Source of the DNA: Hofstenia miamia
Taxonomy: Eukaryota; Xenacoelomorpha; Acoela
NCBI GenBank assembly: GCA_004352715.1
Contig: SCFE01000074.1
Location: 1,772,559-1,836,558, forward strand
DNA length: 64,000 nucleotides
Reading direction: 5' to 3'
Under the pieces are notes generated by a model. The model saw only the letters and a list, made by a program, of their open reading frames with translations. It ran no database searches and was not told where the DNA came from. Shown piece by piece: positions 25,549 through 36,777 of this stretch. Position 1 is the first letter of the stretch. Every line of letters starts with the position of its first letter. A program made the translations under genes and the position numbers.

Positions 25549-28000
25549 ATTTAATATCAATATTTACGCATCATTCACACGCATATTAATTAATGACACT
25601 ATGTAATTAAATAACAACAGAATTGCATTTTTAGAAACAATTTCCTTTTAAAACCTGAATTTTGAAAAATAAATTAATTTTAGTCTAAAATTAGAAGCAA
25701 GTTTCAAATATCTTAAAAAAAATTTATTTCCTTTGTAGAATTATAGGTATGTTTTCAAATATTTTGCACATTTACAGAAGTAGTTAACAAAAAGTTGCTT
25801 TGAATGACTTATAATTTTTTGTCAATATGCGATACATATTATTCGCGTCTTATATTCTTAATTTGATTTTAAGCTGTTTCATCTTTTGTTTAAACTTTGT
25901 GTCTGGTTCTCGAAGCTATTTAGATAAACTATCAATTGTGAAAATTTATCTGAATAAAGAACGTCTTATCTTTTCTCATTACAATAAGAAGTACATTGAT
26001 TGTAACACTGAATGATTCAGTATCGATGTACAAAATATAGAGACAATATACTCTGGAAATGGCACCAGGGAAATTTCTATTTCTAATAAACTAGGTAGAC
26101 TTTATTACAAAATTTCCGTCAAATTAGTAATATTAAAATAGCATTATGCTTAAATTTAGTATATTAGCATCGTAATAAATAGTAAAAGAAAAAAATTACT
26201 TTAAGAATATTTAATAAATAAACTGTATAAGAATATTACAAATATAATTTTTCCCCTTAGTTTATGGTTTATGTAATTTCTATCAGTTGAATATCTTGAT
26301 TGTACCATTGGAAGCATTATCATGAGCCCAATGGAGCCGTCAGAAGTATCTCAATGCTAAGCTGGTAAATATAGGTTTTAAGATCAAACTTTAAACTACA
26401 TGATCTAAAGGAAGAATTTATGATCTAGCTGCTTTAATCCTTATCAGGACGTCTGAAACTTTCGGACTTCTATCAACATTTTGTTGACGTTATATTATTC
26501 ACTATGTAACTCAAAGGTATATGTTGAAGACAATATTTAATGAAATTTGTATACATATCTACTACTGCATGTGATTGAAATGAAATTTACAAGACCTCCG
26601 TATTAGACATCTTCTTTGTTGCAAGTTAAGGGGACCATGGTCATGCAGCAGTTAATAAATTCATCATATTTCCTTGTAAACTTAATTTCTACTTCCTCAT
26701 AAACTATTTTTTGACCGAATGGCACTAGTATTTGGCAAACGTTAACTAAAATGTATTTTTCAGGAACTGATGCGAATTTTTTCACTGAAACTAAGTTACA
26801 AAAAATACTTCAACTAATGGCCGTGCTACACAACAGTTCTCTAGCATTGATGAGTTCTCCTTTCTATAGCAGGTCCATCAACACGTTCAACCAGGGCTGC
26901 GTGCTGTGCACCTGACATGGTATGAGATTTTCTGGCTTCATGGGTGCAGTTTATGGTATGGACATGTATAAAAAAGCGAAATTTTTTAGCCATCCATAAT
27001 GGCCATATTCTATATTTCATCCATGCATTATGGAAATAATGACAATTATGTAAAATTTGAAAAATGAGGGTGACATGTACACAGAGCAGGAGGTAAAGCC
27101 ATATTAAATTATATTTTGCTAGCCTAATAAATTAATCAAGTTTATTCGAACACATAGTAGATTATCGTCCATTATTGGTAATAAATTGGAATAAAAATAA
27201 TTGATCAAAAAATCAGTACACAGTAAAAGTTTTTCAAGAGATTAATAGTGCTCCATTTCAAATATTTCTGTTAGAACTAAGAAAACGTTTTTCTTCTAAA
27301 TGAACAAGTGCTCTCAACAAAATTTAATTCATTTAGATTTGATAATGTGAAGGTGCAAACGTTAAAAATTGGAAACTATTTAATCATTAGAATTTGTTCA
27401 CAATCTACTGAAACTGCTTACTAAAGTTTTGCAACACCTTTAAAAGTTTTTATCTTATCAAAATGAATTGTTGTTATTTTGTTTAAAAAAAATGTAAAAT
27501 ATGTACTTACACATTCAAATAGTATAGATATAGCATATAATATATATGACATTAAAGTTACAATTTTCTTGAAAATCAATATAAATTCTGTATATGTAGC
27601 AATAAATTTATGGATTTCCATTTTAAAGCTTGCAATCCATAATTGGAATAATAATTTTTCTGCCATTTCACTATGGCAACATAATGGCGTGATAGCATAC
27701 CATAATAGGCACCTCTGTCTGTTTACCACTACTAACTATAGTCTTAGATTATACCCACTCCCAGCTTTCTTATAAAAATGTAATCGAATGAACTGCTACT
27801 AGTGAAACACTTTTTTACTGCTGTAAAATTAGCCAGAAAATATGTGTTAACAGATGTTTAAATGTTTCTATTTTCTTGATATGCTAAATATATTGAATTT
27901 AATACTACAATACTAAAATTATTTGGTTTGGTTAGTGATCAATGGCTAAAGCTTGAAAACTACATCATTGTATCAAATAAAGTGATATTGATGACCAAAA
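25549..28000. other. No feature seen
   Basis: AT-rich, with stops in all frames; open frames of 60-100 codons look like chance. Confidence 0.55.
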
Positions 28001-29400
28001 GTGTTTTTGAATCGAGGATGTGGAGAGGGGGAAGGACAAATGTCCCAACAGGGACATGCCTCTTGGCCCTCCCTTTACTACGGCCTTATTCAAACCACTA
28101 ACAATAACTTTAGGAGACGCTTTCTGTATGATATTGACTTACGAAGAACACTGTAAAGCAGACACTCTGGTTAAAATTGACACAGACCTAAAAAACTCAA
28201 AGACATCAATGTTAATGAATGATGAACACTTGGAGATACTAGGATTCTTTCGTCAATGAATTTGGTGGCAAGGTTTCATTATTTTCTTGATCGTTGGCTG
28301 TTGAAATCGACCGTTAAGATAGTTATCAGCAAATGAGAAACATTCTCCAAAAATGTTTTCTTCCAAATTATGTGTGCATTGCTACATTCTACATCAATGA
28401 AGTCATAAAAGAAACGAAAATTTTTTACATTTACGTTTGTTCCAGAAGAAAATTCGAATAAAGTTTTCATAAAAAATGTGAACAATATTTTTCAAGTGAT
28501 TGCAGTCTGGCATGAGAAACAGAAATGTTTGTACATTCAAGATATATTTCTCTCATGTGCTTTTATTCATGCTCCTATAGAATACCTCTTATTGACAAGA
28601 TACATCTTTTTGAGATACAAAAATGTGCATGATGTTTTAAAAATATGATAGACAAACTGATAAGGGTGAATAAGGCTCCATATGGAAACAGGAAGAAATC
28701 AAGTGAAAGTAATCCATGAAAATTATCCACTTATTATTTGATTTTGGAACATATAATGGTGTAGAGAATATGGGAGACTTACTCGTAACTAATTAAACAA
28801 TACCCGCATATAAATGTTCCTGAAGGATTTCATCATGTTTTATCAGGTCGTTTAATTTGACTACATATGGACGAAATGAATGACAATTAATGTGAATGCC
28901 AAGAGCTGTAGCATACCAATGAATCTAACTAAGGCATCCCAATTTGCATCACCAGAGGCATAGCTTTAAATGGAGTGTGACAGAGACTAGAGAATCCGAA
29001 GAATCCGATCGGTAGTGAAGGAAAGACGATCAAAATCTTAGAGAAAAACACAAAAGATGAAGCTTTGAGGCGATCTACAAAAGCTAATAATTCACCTAAT
29101 TGTTTAGACGCATGAATATCTTCTAATATGTCAGTCTATGGCTTGTGATATTTTATCTAACAGTTCGACTTTAAGTGCTTACAAAGGAAACCGTAAAGTT
29201 GCAGAGTCTGAAATTCCGGATGAATTGTAATTCTTGATAAATACGAAGATAATCAGCGCTGCAAATATAATGACAGATTATGAAAATTGAGTCTGAATTG
29301 CTAAACGATGCATCGCAAAAAAACACCAGCACTAAATGTAGCTAAAGCAGTTGTGGAAGATACAAAAAGACTCGAATTCTGCGGGATACCCAGTTCAAGA
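28000..29400 (+). other. Coding-like but unrecognised; possibly decayed gene or transposon
   Basis: The open frames at 28020-28259 (LTYEEHCKADTLVKIDTDLK) and 29309-29400 (ALNVAKAVVEDTKRLEFCGI) have balanced composition, with broken coding-like stretches between. No family was recognised. The retrotransposon tail at 29411 abuts this region and may have inserted into it. Confidence 0.25.
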
Positions 29401-29404
29401 CTCT

Positions 29405-30600
29405 TTTCTTATAGAATAGAATATAGAATAGAATTTCTTATTAAGTGTAGTACATTGGCATAATTATACACCTCAACAAAAGCTGCTAATACTACACTTA
29501 ATTCGTCAATAACAACATAAAATACACAAAAACTATAAAAACATAATAACAAAAATCATGGATTCGGAATTATCAGTTTACCCAGTTTATTGCTAATTAA
29601 TGATATCTTTTAAGGAACTGGAATCCTTTCCATGATGTAGAACTTATTTTAGGGATATATTGTTTAAGGAGGTAGTTATTAATTTGATTTTTAAATTTAA
29701 TTCGGTTTTTGATTCGCTTTATTTCAATTGGTAAGTTATTCCATAGATCAACTGCTGAGTTTAAAAATGAATTTTTAAGAAAATGCTTCTTGAACTTCAC
29801 TTTACTGAATTTTGATGCCCTCGAATGATAAGTTGAACACGCATATAGGGGAAATTGCAGTTTACTATAAGGTGAGCGCTGGTTTGAGATATCCCAAAAT
29901 TTTATTAATGAAAAGTATCTTATGAAATATGAAGCATCATTAATACAATATAAACGTTTTCCATTCTTAGTAGAATAATTTTCGTCATAAACATTAGCTG
30001 CCCATTTGATTTGTGAATCAATTTTATTTATTAATGAGTGGTATATGTTATTAAATAAGATATTGCAGTATCTGTAATAACTTAATACTAGGGAGTTAAC
30101 TAACATTAATTTCATCTTTGCATTTATATAATTAGCTACATGCGCAATAGTTTTAATTCCCATTGCCATTTTGCGTAACACTATGCGTATGTGATTTGAA
30201 TAGTTTAATTTATTGTCAATTGTTACTCCAAGATATTTGAAAGTTTCAACTTGAGCAATTTTTGACCCCGAAAAATTTAAAATATATGATCGATGATCTT
30301 TATTAAATGGAGACATAACACAGAATTCTGTTTTAGTGGGATTTACAGTTAAATTAAGAATATTGAAATATCTTAGCAATTGAGATAGATTTTTTTCTAA
30401 TTTACTAATCGACGTTTCTATTTGATAATCATATGTGTATATATGTACATGTATCGTCAGCATACTGTACTATTCCGTAATCATTGCTTAAACTGCAATT
30501 TAAATCGGATGCAATGACAAAGTTTTTGAACCTAAAATTAGAAATAATCTTCATAGAATCTTCTTTCAGTATGCGAAGATTAAATCGTATAACGACAATT
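29405..30600 (-). pseudogene. Non-LTR reverse transcriptase fragment (CR1/jockey-like), frameshifted
   Basis: Near 30450-30500 the minus strand encodes NDYGIVQYADDT, the RT catalytic YADD box. It then continues in another frame as a 270-codon open stretch: TVNPTKTEFCVMSP, FKYLGVTIDNKLNYSNHI, FLNSAVDLWNNLPIEIKR and TSWKGFQFLKRYH before the stop at 29597. The frameshift just after YADD shows it is dead. The 3' end has ATTCTATTCT-like repeats (29411-29440). The 5' truncation is near 30600. Confidence 0.8.
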
Positions 30601-31019
30601 TTAGCTTTATTATTATAGTTTTATATCCATCCATGCAAATCAAATACTCGCTTTTTTATTGAAAATAACCAAATATAATTAAAATTTTTGAATCAAATAA
30701 TCAAAAAAACTTGAATCCCAGCTCAAATTTCATCAATTATGTACACCTAAATTTCTAAAATCTAAACAATAAATATTTCAAGTACCAAAAATTCATTGCA
30801 TGCTCTAAAAATGATATAAGTCTCACTATTTCTGAGCTTGCTTAGAATTTCCCAGCTTTTGTAAAAAAAATTGTTAAGTAATTATTTGTAAGCCTTTTGC
30901 AGACAGTAAAATGAAAGATGTTTAACAAAGGGCTATTTATTAAAATTTAGTGTTTCTATGGTACTTTGGCGTTATCTCTCTCCCCCCCCTCAAATATAAT
31001 GAAATATCAATATAAAATT

Positions 31020-31112
31020 ATAATATTAACCCCAACCCCAACCTTAACAGTAACCCAACCCATGACCATAACCTAAGCCAACCCGCACATTAGTCTTAAC
31101 CCTAACCCAAAC
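31020..31112. repeat. Degenerate telomere-like repeats (CCCTAA strand)
   Basis: The block holds a run of CCCCAACCCCAACC, TAACAGTAACCCAACCC and TTAACCCTAACCC words. It follows GCGTTATCTC and a C-run at 30970-30991. The same composite occurs inverted at 33676-33850. Confidence 0.7.
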
Positions 31113-31756
31113 ATTATGTAGAAGAATATGGAAAATTATTATTTTAATATCAGTAAGTTTCAATATGAATTATCAAAACATTCATTTTAAATTGATACAA
31201 AAATATAATTACAATCATTCAAAATCATCTATCCATTTAAAAATCCAAATATTTAGTTACTATTAACTAAAAATGTTAAAAATACTAAAGTTCAATTAAG
31301 CATTGAATTATGTAGTTTGTCTATATCCTCTTCACAATTAGCTTCATTCGTTTGCAGGCTATCCACTGTGTTTTCTATACATGTGACATGTATGTGATTT
31401 CCGCAACTAAGTAATAAAGCAATTTGAATGAAGGAAAAGTCCAGCTTTAAAGTCAAATTGCTAGCATTACTTATATAATCCTCGTTTCGGTGCACATGGC
31501 AGCAATGGAGTTTTCTATTGGAATGCTTTCTTTGAGCGCTCTCAAACCATGGAGAAAATATTGTGCTTCTCAGAAGTGCAAAGCTGATTTCAGTTCTGAG
31601 ATGCCTGATTACATCTGAGTAGGACTTCTTCCTCGTCTACGCTACTTTCAGAGCAATTTGCTTAATGGTCTAATGAGTTGAGCGGCTGCATCCTCCAGTC
31701 GTCGCAAAGATCAAAGCAGTGAAGGAGCTATATGAATTATAAACTAATTATAATAT

Positions 31757-32890
31757 AAATCAATTTAGATTCCGAAAGCATATGTCAACTTCTTGTGCAC
31801 TCCTGGTGATGCTCAACCAAATCTATGACTATAGGCGGACATATGATTATGCTCGGTTAATTACCCTTGATATGAGCAAAGCCTTCGATACAGTCCGCCA
31901 GTCAGCAATAATCGCGGGGTTCAAAAGCATTGTACCAACAATCGACGCCAATGTAATCCGGCTATATAGCAGTTTCTTGGCCGGGCGATCACAGTACACA
32001 ATTCTCAATGGTGTGGACTCGGAGCTACGCACAACAAATCTCGGAGTATCGCAGGGAACCGTCAGTGGCCCGGTTCTCTTCAACGCAGCAACAGATGACA
32101 TAGTGAGGGACTCACCAGTAGTAATGAATTATTCTTTGACGACCTTTGCGACGATAATAACCCAGTTATTCCGGGTTCAGCAGATTCAGGAGATAGACAG
32201 ATCAAATTCTTGACTCTTTACAGCGCCAATATGCTCCGAAAAACTTGTTCTTCAACAATAATAAGACGCACGAATTAGTCTTCACCTTTAGTTCCTATAC
32301 CCCTGAAGCTATTTTTGACAAAGTCGCAGCTGTGAAAGTTTTTGGAGTTATTATTGATCAGAAACTTAGCTTCAAACAACATATTGAGGCCGTAGTTGCG
32401 CGAGCAAACTCTGCAGTGTTCCTGCTGCTGAAGCTGAAGAAGCTGGGTTATACCTCAGTTGAGTTACAATTGATCTACAAGTCTATTGTGGTCAGTATTA
32501 TCACTTACGGATGCAGCGTGTGGGGAGGGGCGGCTAAGACTATTCTTGAAAAGATTGATGGAGTACAGAAGAAAGCCATGCGCTTGGGAATCATATCAAA
32601 CTACATTCCAATAAGAGAACATATTCGCATATCAGACCGAAGGCTATACAGGCAAATCCAACGCATGGGCGTAAAACATCCGCTGCATAAATACGTTCCG
32701 CAGCGAACAGAGTATGCAATGACAAAGCTACGACACAGAATGCCGTCAGTAAGGAAAACGACCAGCTCTAAAGAACTCTCCCTCTTCCCCAGCCGATTCC
32801 TGAAATCGTGAACTCTCCTTTATTCATAATCTTAATGTTATGATGATTATCATAATAATAAAAGTTTACTTACTTACTTACTTACTCTTG
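31757..32890 (+). pseudogene. Non-LTR reverse transcriptase fragment with (TTAC)n tail
   Basis: It begins NQFRFRKHMSTSCALL (RT block 2), then LDMSKAFDTVRQSAII and LGVSQGTVSGPVLFNA. It loses frame at the catalytic Asp-Asp box near 32130-32160 and resumes at 32245 with VKVFGVIIDQKLSFKQHIEA, IVVSIITYGCSVWGGAAK and KIDGVQKKAMRLGI to a stop at 32811. The tail is TTAC repeats at 32862-32887. GC content is higher than the surroundings, so it is younger than the other RT relics. Confidence 0.85.
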
Positions 32891-33184
32891 TTTAAAAACA
32901 TGCAAAATGGGGTGGAAGTGATAAAAAACACAGTTTTTTCCAGAATTCGAATTTTGTCAAGGTTATTTGCTTAATGTAGATTTATTAAATAATTGTCATT
33001 TGATAACATACTCATTCAGAAATGCTCTGTAGAAATTCTTAAAATTCTTTAGAGGTACATCACTGAATTGATACAGACGGTAAATTATTTTTGTCAATTA
33101 ATAATAAATTATAAAACAATTAAAATATAAATAGAACATTTGAGTATACATAGATAAGATAAGAGATTCTATATTCAGATAAAT

Positions 33185-33673
33185 GTTTACAATTCAATAA
33201 CTGATAATTTATCTGAATAGCGTCATAAATTACAAAAAGTAACCAATCTACAAATCAACATACATTACAAAAAGTAACAATTCTTACAGGCTATGGATGA
33301 ATTACTTTATATTGCTATTTTAATGACGAGTTATCGTATAGTCATTGTTGTAAAATTTAAATCCTAACCATGATGTACCTAAAATATATTTTTGCTTAAG
33401 GAAGATTTTTAAACGCTTTTTAAAAGGTTTCAATTTTTCAATGCTTTTAATTTCTTTAGGTAGCGAATTCCAGGTTCGAATTGCGACATTAATGAAAGAT
33501 TTCTTCAAAACTTTTTTCTTATACTTAACACATGTAAAAATTTTAGATCTTGAATTCTGTTTATGCGCAAATCCCGGGAATTTAATTGAATTATAAGGCG
33601 GTAGATTTTTTACTAGTTTGAAAAATGTTAGCAAGGTATTTAAAATGACGAGTTGTTTTGGAAAGAGAATTGA
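33185..33673 (-). pseudogene. Non-LTR retrotransposon 3' fragment, cut by an N
   Basis: Minus-strand frame 33320-33670: LFPKQLVILNTLLTFFKLVK, FINVAIRTWNSLPKEIKSIE and TSWLGFKFYNND to a stop. It belongs to the same clade as the fragments at 590 and 29405. The single N at 33674 ends it abruptly against telomere-like repeats. Confidence 0.7.
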
Positions 33674-33675
33674 NT

Positions 33676-33850
33676 TGGGCACGATTAGGGTTAGGGTAGA
33701 ATTGAGCTAAAAGTTAAGGTTAAATTTTGGGTTAGGGATATGATTAGAGTTAGGGTTATGGTTTGGGTCAAGGTTCTTATTATTATGTTCATAACTTAGT
33801 AATTTTTGCAATTATGGTGGGGGAGATAACGCAAAAGTATCGTTTCTACA
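33676..33850. repeat. Degenerate telomere-like repeats (TTAGGG strand), inverse of 30950-31112
   Basis: Contains GATTAGGGTTAGGGT, GGGTTAGGGATATG and GAGTTAGGGTTATGG, then GGTGGGGGAGATAACGC. The latter is the inverse of GCGTTATCTCTCTCCCCCC at the other copy. This suggests one dispersed repeat family present in two orientations rather than a true chromosome end. Confidence 0.65.
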
Positions 33851-34285
33851 CATAAGAAGTTGAAAGAAATATAACCAGTACCAAACAAACAATATAATAT
33901 GGTATATGCATTACAAGCTGCAATTGGCTTATACTATTCCAATTCATTCAGAAACTAGAACATATCCATATAATATTTAATAAAGCACATTTTACAAAAT
34001 TAACATTACAAAAATAGAATATTTAAGAATCATCAAATATAAAATTGTTTTTTGAAAAGAACGAAAATCAATACATATAAAATTAACATTACAATGATTA
34101 TTTTTTGGGTGATCGATACTGAAAAACTTGTACAATGGTTGAGTTTGTGTTCCAGATGCCACAGATTAGACATGAATTGCTTGAACCCTAACCACCATAT
34201 CTTGATAAAAGAAGTGCAGCATTTCCCCGCTGTAGCATTCAATTGCTCTGAAAATTATTTTTGTTTTATTTACTGAAATATACTC

Positions 34286-35100
34286 TGGAAGAGTTCTCCA
34301 ATTATTCTTTGGTTTATCATTTAGGTGTTGAGATTGACAATGATTTAAATTTCGAACATGTTGAGATTGACAATGATTTAAATTTCGAACAATTTTTAAT
34401 GACTAAAATTAAAAAAATGGCTTCTGGAGTTAGGTATCCTTACCATCTACGAAACGTCTCAAATATATATCACAAACAATGAATAAATTCTTTTTGTTTA
34501 TCTCATTTTCAATATTGCTCATTTCTCTTTACAAAAATAAATTCAAAATATCGCATACTTCTGTCTAAAACTTTCAATTGGTCTCTTAAAACACTTAACT
34601 TTGCGCAAAAATATGACAGTTCATCCGTCTATCGAATTCAATATAAAATATTAGCTCCTTATTACAGAATTCAAATGTATATGGTATCAATATTATTTAA
34701 GTGTAAATCTGGTACACCATCTCTTTCATTTTTAAAACAATATATTAAGTTAAATGAACGTTCTCAAAATTTTTTATGCTTAGATAAATATTCAAATAGT
34801 TTTCACCACATAGCAACTAAAATTTGGAATAACTTAGACCATGAAATTAAAATGGAAATTAACTACAAAAAATTTAGAAAAAAAGTGCGAACATTCCTCT
34901 TTCACAGACAATGCATACTTAATGACAATAATACACTACACTTCTTCGAAAATTTCGTATGATCTTAGATAATGTACACACACACACACAGATAAATCCC
35001 CAACAAACACACACCACACAATTATATATGTATGTTACTATTATTTTGTAAATAGTTTTTAGTTTATAGTCTTGTACCAAAGATTTTTTGCAATAAATTG
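34286..35100 (+). pseudogene. Non-LTR retrotransposon fragment with an internal 33-bp duplication
   Basis: SLVYHLGVEIDNDLNFE matches the YLGV.ID..LNF motif downstream of the RT active site. An exact 33-bp (11-codon) tandem duplication at 34326-34391 repeats VEIDNDLNFE. A second open stretch at 34675-34962 (NSFHHIATKIWNNLDHEIKM) is the C-terminal segment. AATAAA lies at 35092. Stops in between show decay. Confidence 0.6.
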
Positions 35101-35109
35101 CTTTTGACT

Positions 35110-36170
35110 CTTTAAGTCACTCAAATGGCGTGTCAACCAAACTTTTCTATCGCAAAATTAAAAAACGATTTCAAAATATTGTTCTTAATATAAGTTAAAT
35201 GTTACTGACACCCGAATAACACCTTCAAAAACAATTTAATTTTATCAATTGAAGCATGCAGCAAAATGTATCAACAGGTTGCATATCAAAGCTAAACTAA
35301 GTTAATTCATGTTGTAGCTTTGAGTTACTTTTGTTAAAAGAATGTCTTACATTAATATATCATACATATTAACATACACATATTAACCCTATTCGACCTG
35401 AGCTTTTTTGGACTCCTCTCCCCATTTACAAAGGCGTAGATCTTTAGAATTTTTAAGGCGAATTCAAAATAGAAAAGCACTAAAAAACTATTTTACCAAC
35501 CAATTTTTTTCTAATATCTGAGTTGCTAATAAATTCTTTTAAAACCAAAGCAGAGGCAATTTCTTCTACCAAATGCGCAATGATTGTTATTGTGCTTCTC
35601 AGGCATGTTTTTAGATTTCGCAATTGCGAAAATGGTGTAATTTTTTTATATCGTTATATTCTTGAGAAGGGGGATGCACCCTGTCCTACCAGGATTTATG
35701 CCAGTGCCTATCTTCATATTAGCACTATCAACTTTGAATATTAAAAATGTGAGGAAAGCATTGCTTATTATGACGTCATCGAATCTAAAAAAATGAGGAT
35801 TTTTAAAAAAATATTAAATAAGAATTCATTCTTAACTTATCAAACAATGTTCTTGTGTATTTTAGTTACTTTTTTCATAACAATAACATGTTCTTGTAAA
35901 AAATGGAAGAACAATTGACGAACAATACCATACACAAAATGATCAGATATTTAGGAAATTTTTATTCGTGAGGAGTGCTATAGGATCTTCACTAAGAACT
36001 AGCAAAAGTAATCAAGTCTCACTAAAAGAGCTCCTTAATTTTTTGCTTATCAATCAAAAGTTTAATAGAGGGAGGAAATCCCCAAACCAAATTGGGCTAA
36101 GAATCATGGACTCATTTGACTTAAAACCACAATGTATTTAGGAACTACTGAAAATTTCTGGCATTTGGAG
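35110..36170. other. No feature seen
   Basis: AT-rich spacer between the retrotransposon relic and the MITE downstream of DNAH10. Confidence 0.55.
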
Positions 36171-36181
36171 AATATTACTAT

Positions 36182-36558
36182 CAGACTTGTCAACGAGCCG
36201 AGCTTCTAATGAGCCGAGCCGAGCTTGAGCACAGTATTTGATATACAACGAGTCCAAAAGGAGCCTATTTTAGGCAAAGCAAATTTATAGTTCTGCTTGT
36301 TAATTTGATTATGGAGATTTTTCTTATTTTTTGCAGTCAGTGTGCCTTTCCTATAATCTTATTTAAGAAATGTTTATTAAATAATAGGAAGAGCTATGTA
36401 AAAAATTCTTTGAGCACAAAATTTTTAAAAAAATACCGAGCTAAGACGAGCCTCATTCAGAGATTTTATGTGGCGAGCAGAGCCCAGCCGAACTTTCACA
36501 AAATTTAAACGAGCCCAGCCGAGCCGAGCTTGGAAATGTTGGCTCGCTGACAAGTCTG
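36182..36558 (+). mobile_element. hAT-type MITE copy (GAGCC family)
   Basis: 377 bp with CAGACTTGTCAACGAGCC at the left, the inverse (GCTGACAAGTCTG) at the right and the perfect 8-bp duplication ATTACTAT on both sides (36174-36181, 36559-36566). It is the fullest copy in the window and lies about 220 bp below the end of DNAH10. Confidence 0.88.
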
Positions 36559-36777
36559 ATTACTATAATATAGCTTGATTTAGTTTCTTTTAACAATGCA
36601 ATTTCACATTGTTAAAACCAAATGCATCTAATGCAGACGAAGGCGAAGTTGAACCAAAGTAACATGAGTGAATATTTCGTAGTTAAGTTAAAATACGCAA
36701 AAAATTATATTTACAATAATTTTTATACTATTTACATAATTACAAAATTTACAAAATATAAGACTAGAAATAGAAGC

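Noticed and set aside
31020-31112. True telomere or chromosome end
   Set aside because: The repeats are short and degenerate and are embedded in ordinary sequence on both sides.
36305-36508. 67-codon open frame, also seen in other MITE copies
   Set aside because: It lies inside the noncoding MITE and its copies differ by frameshifts and stops.
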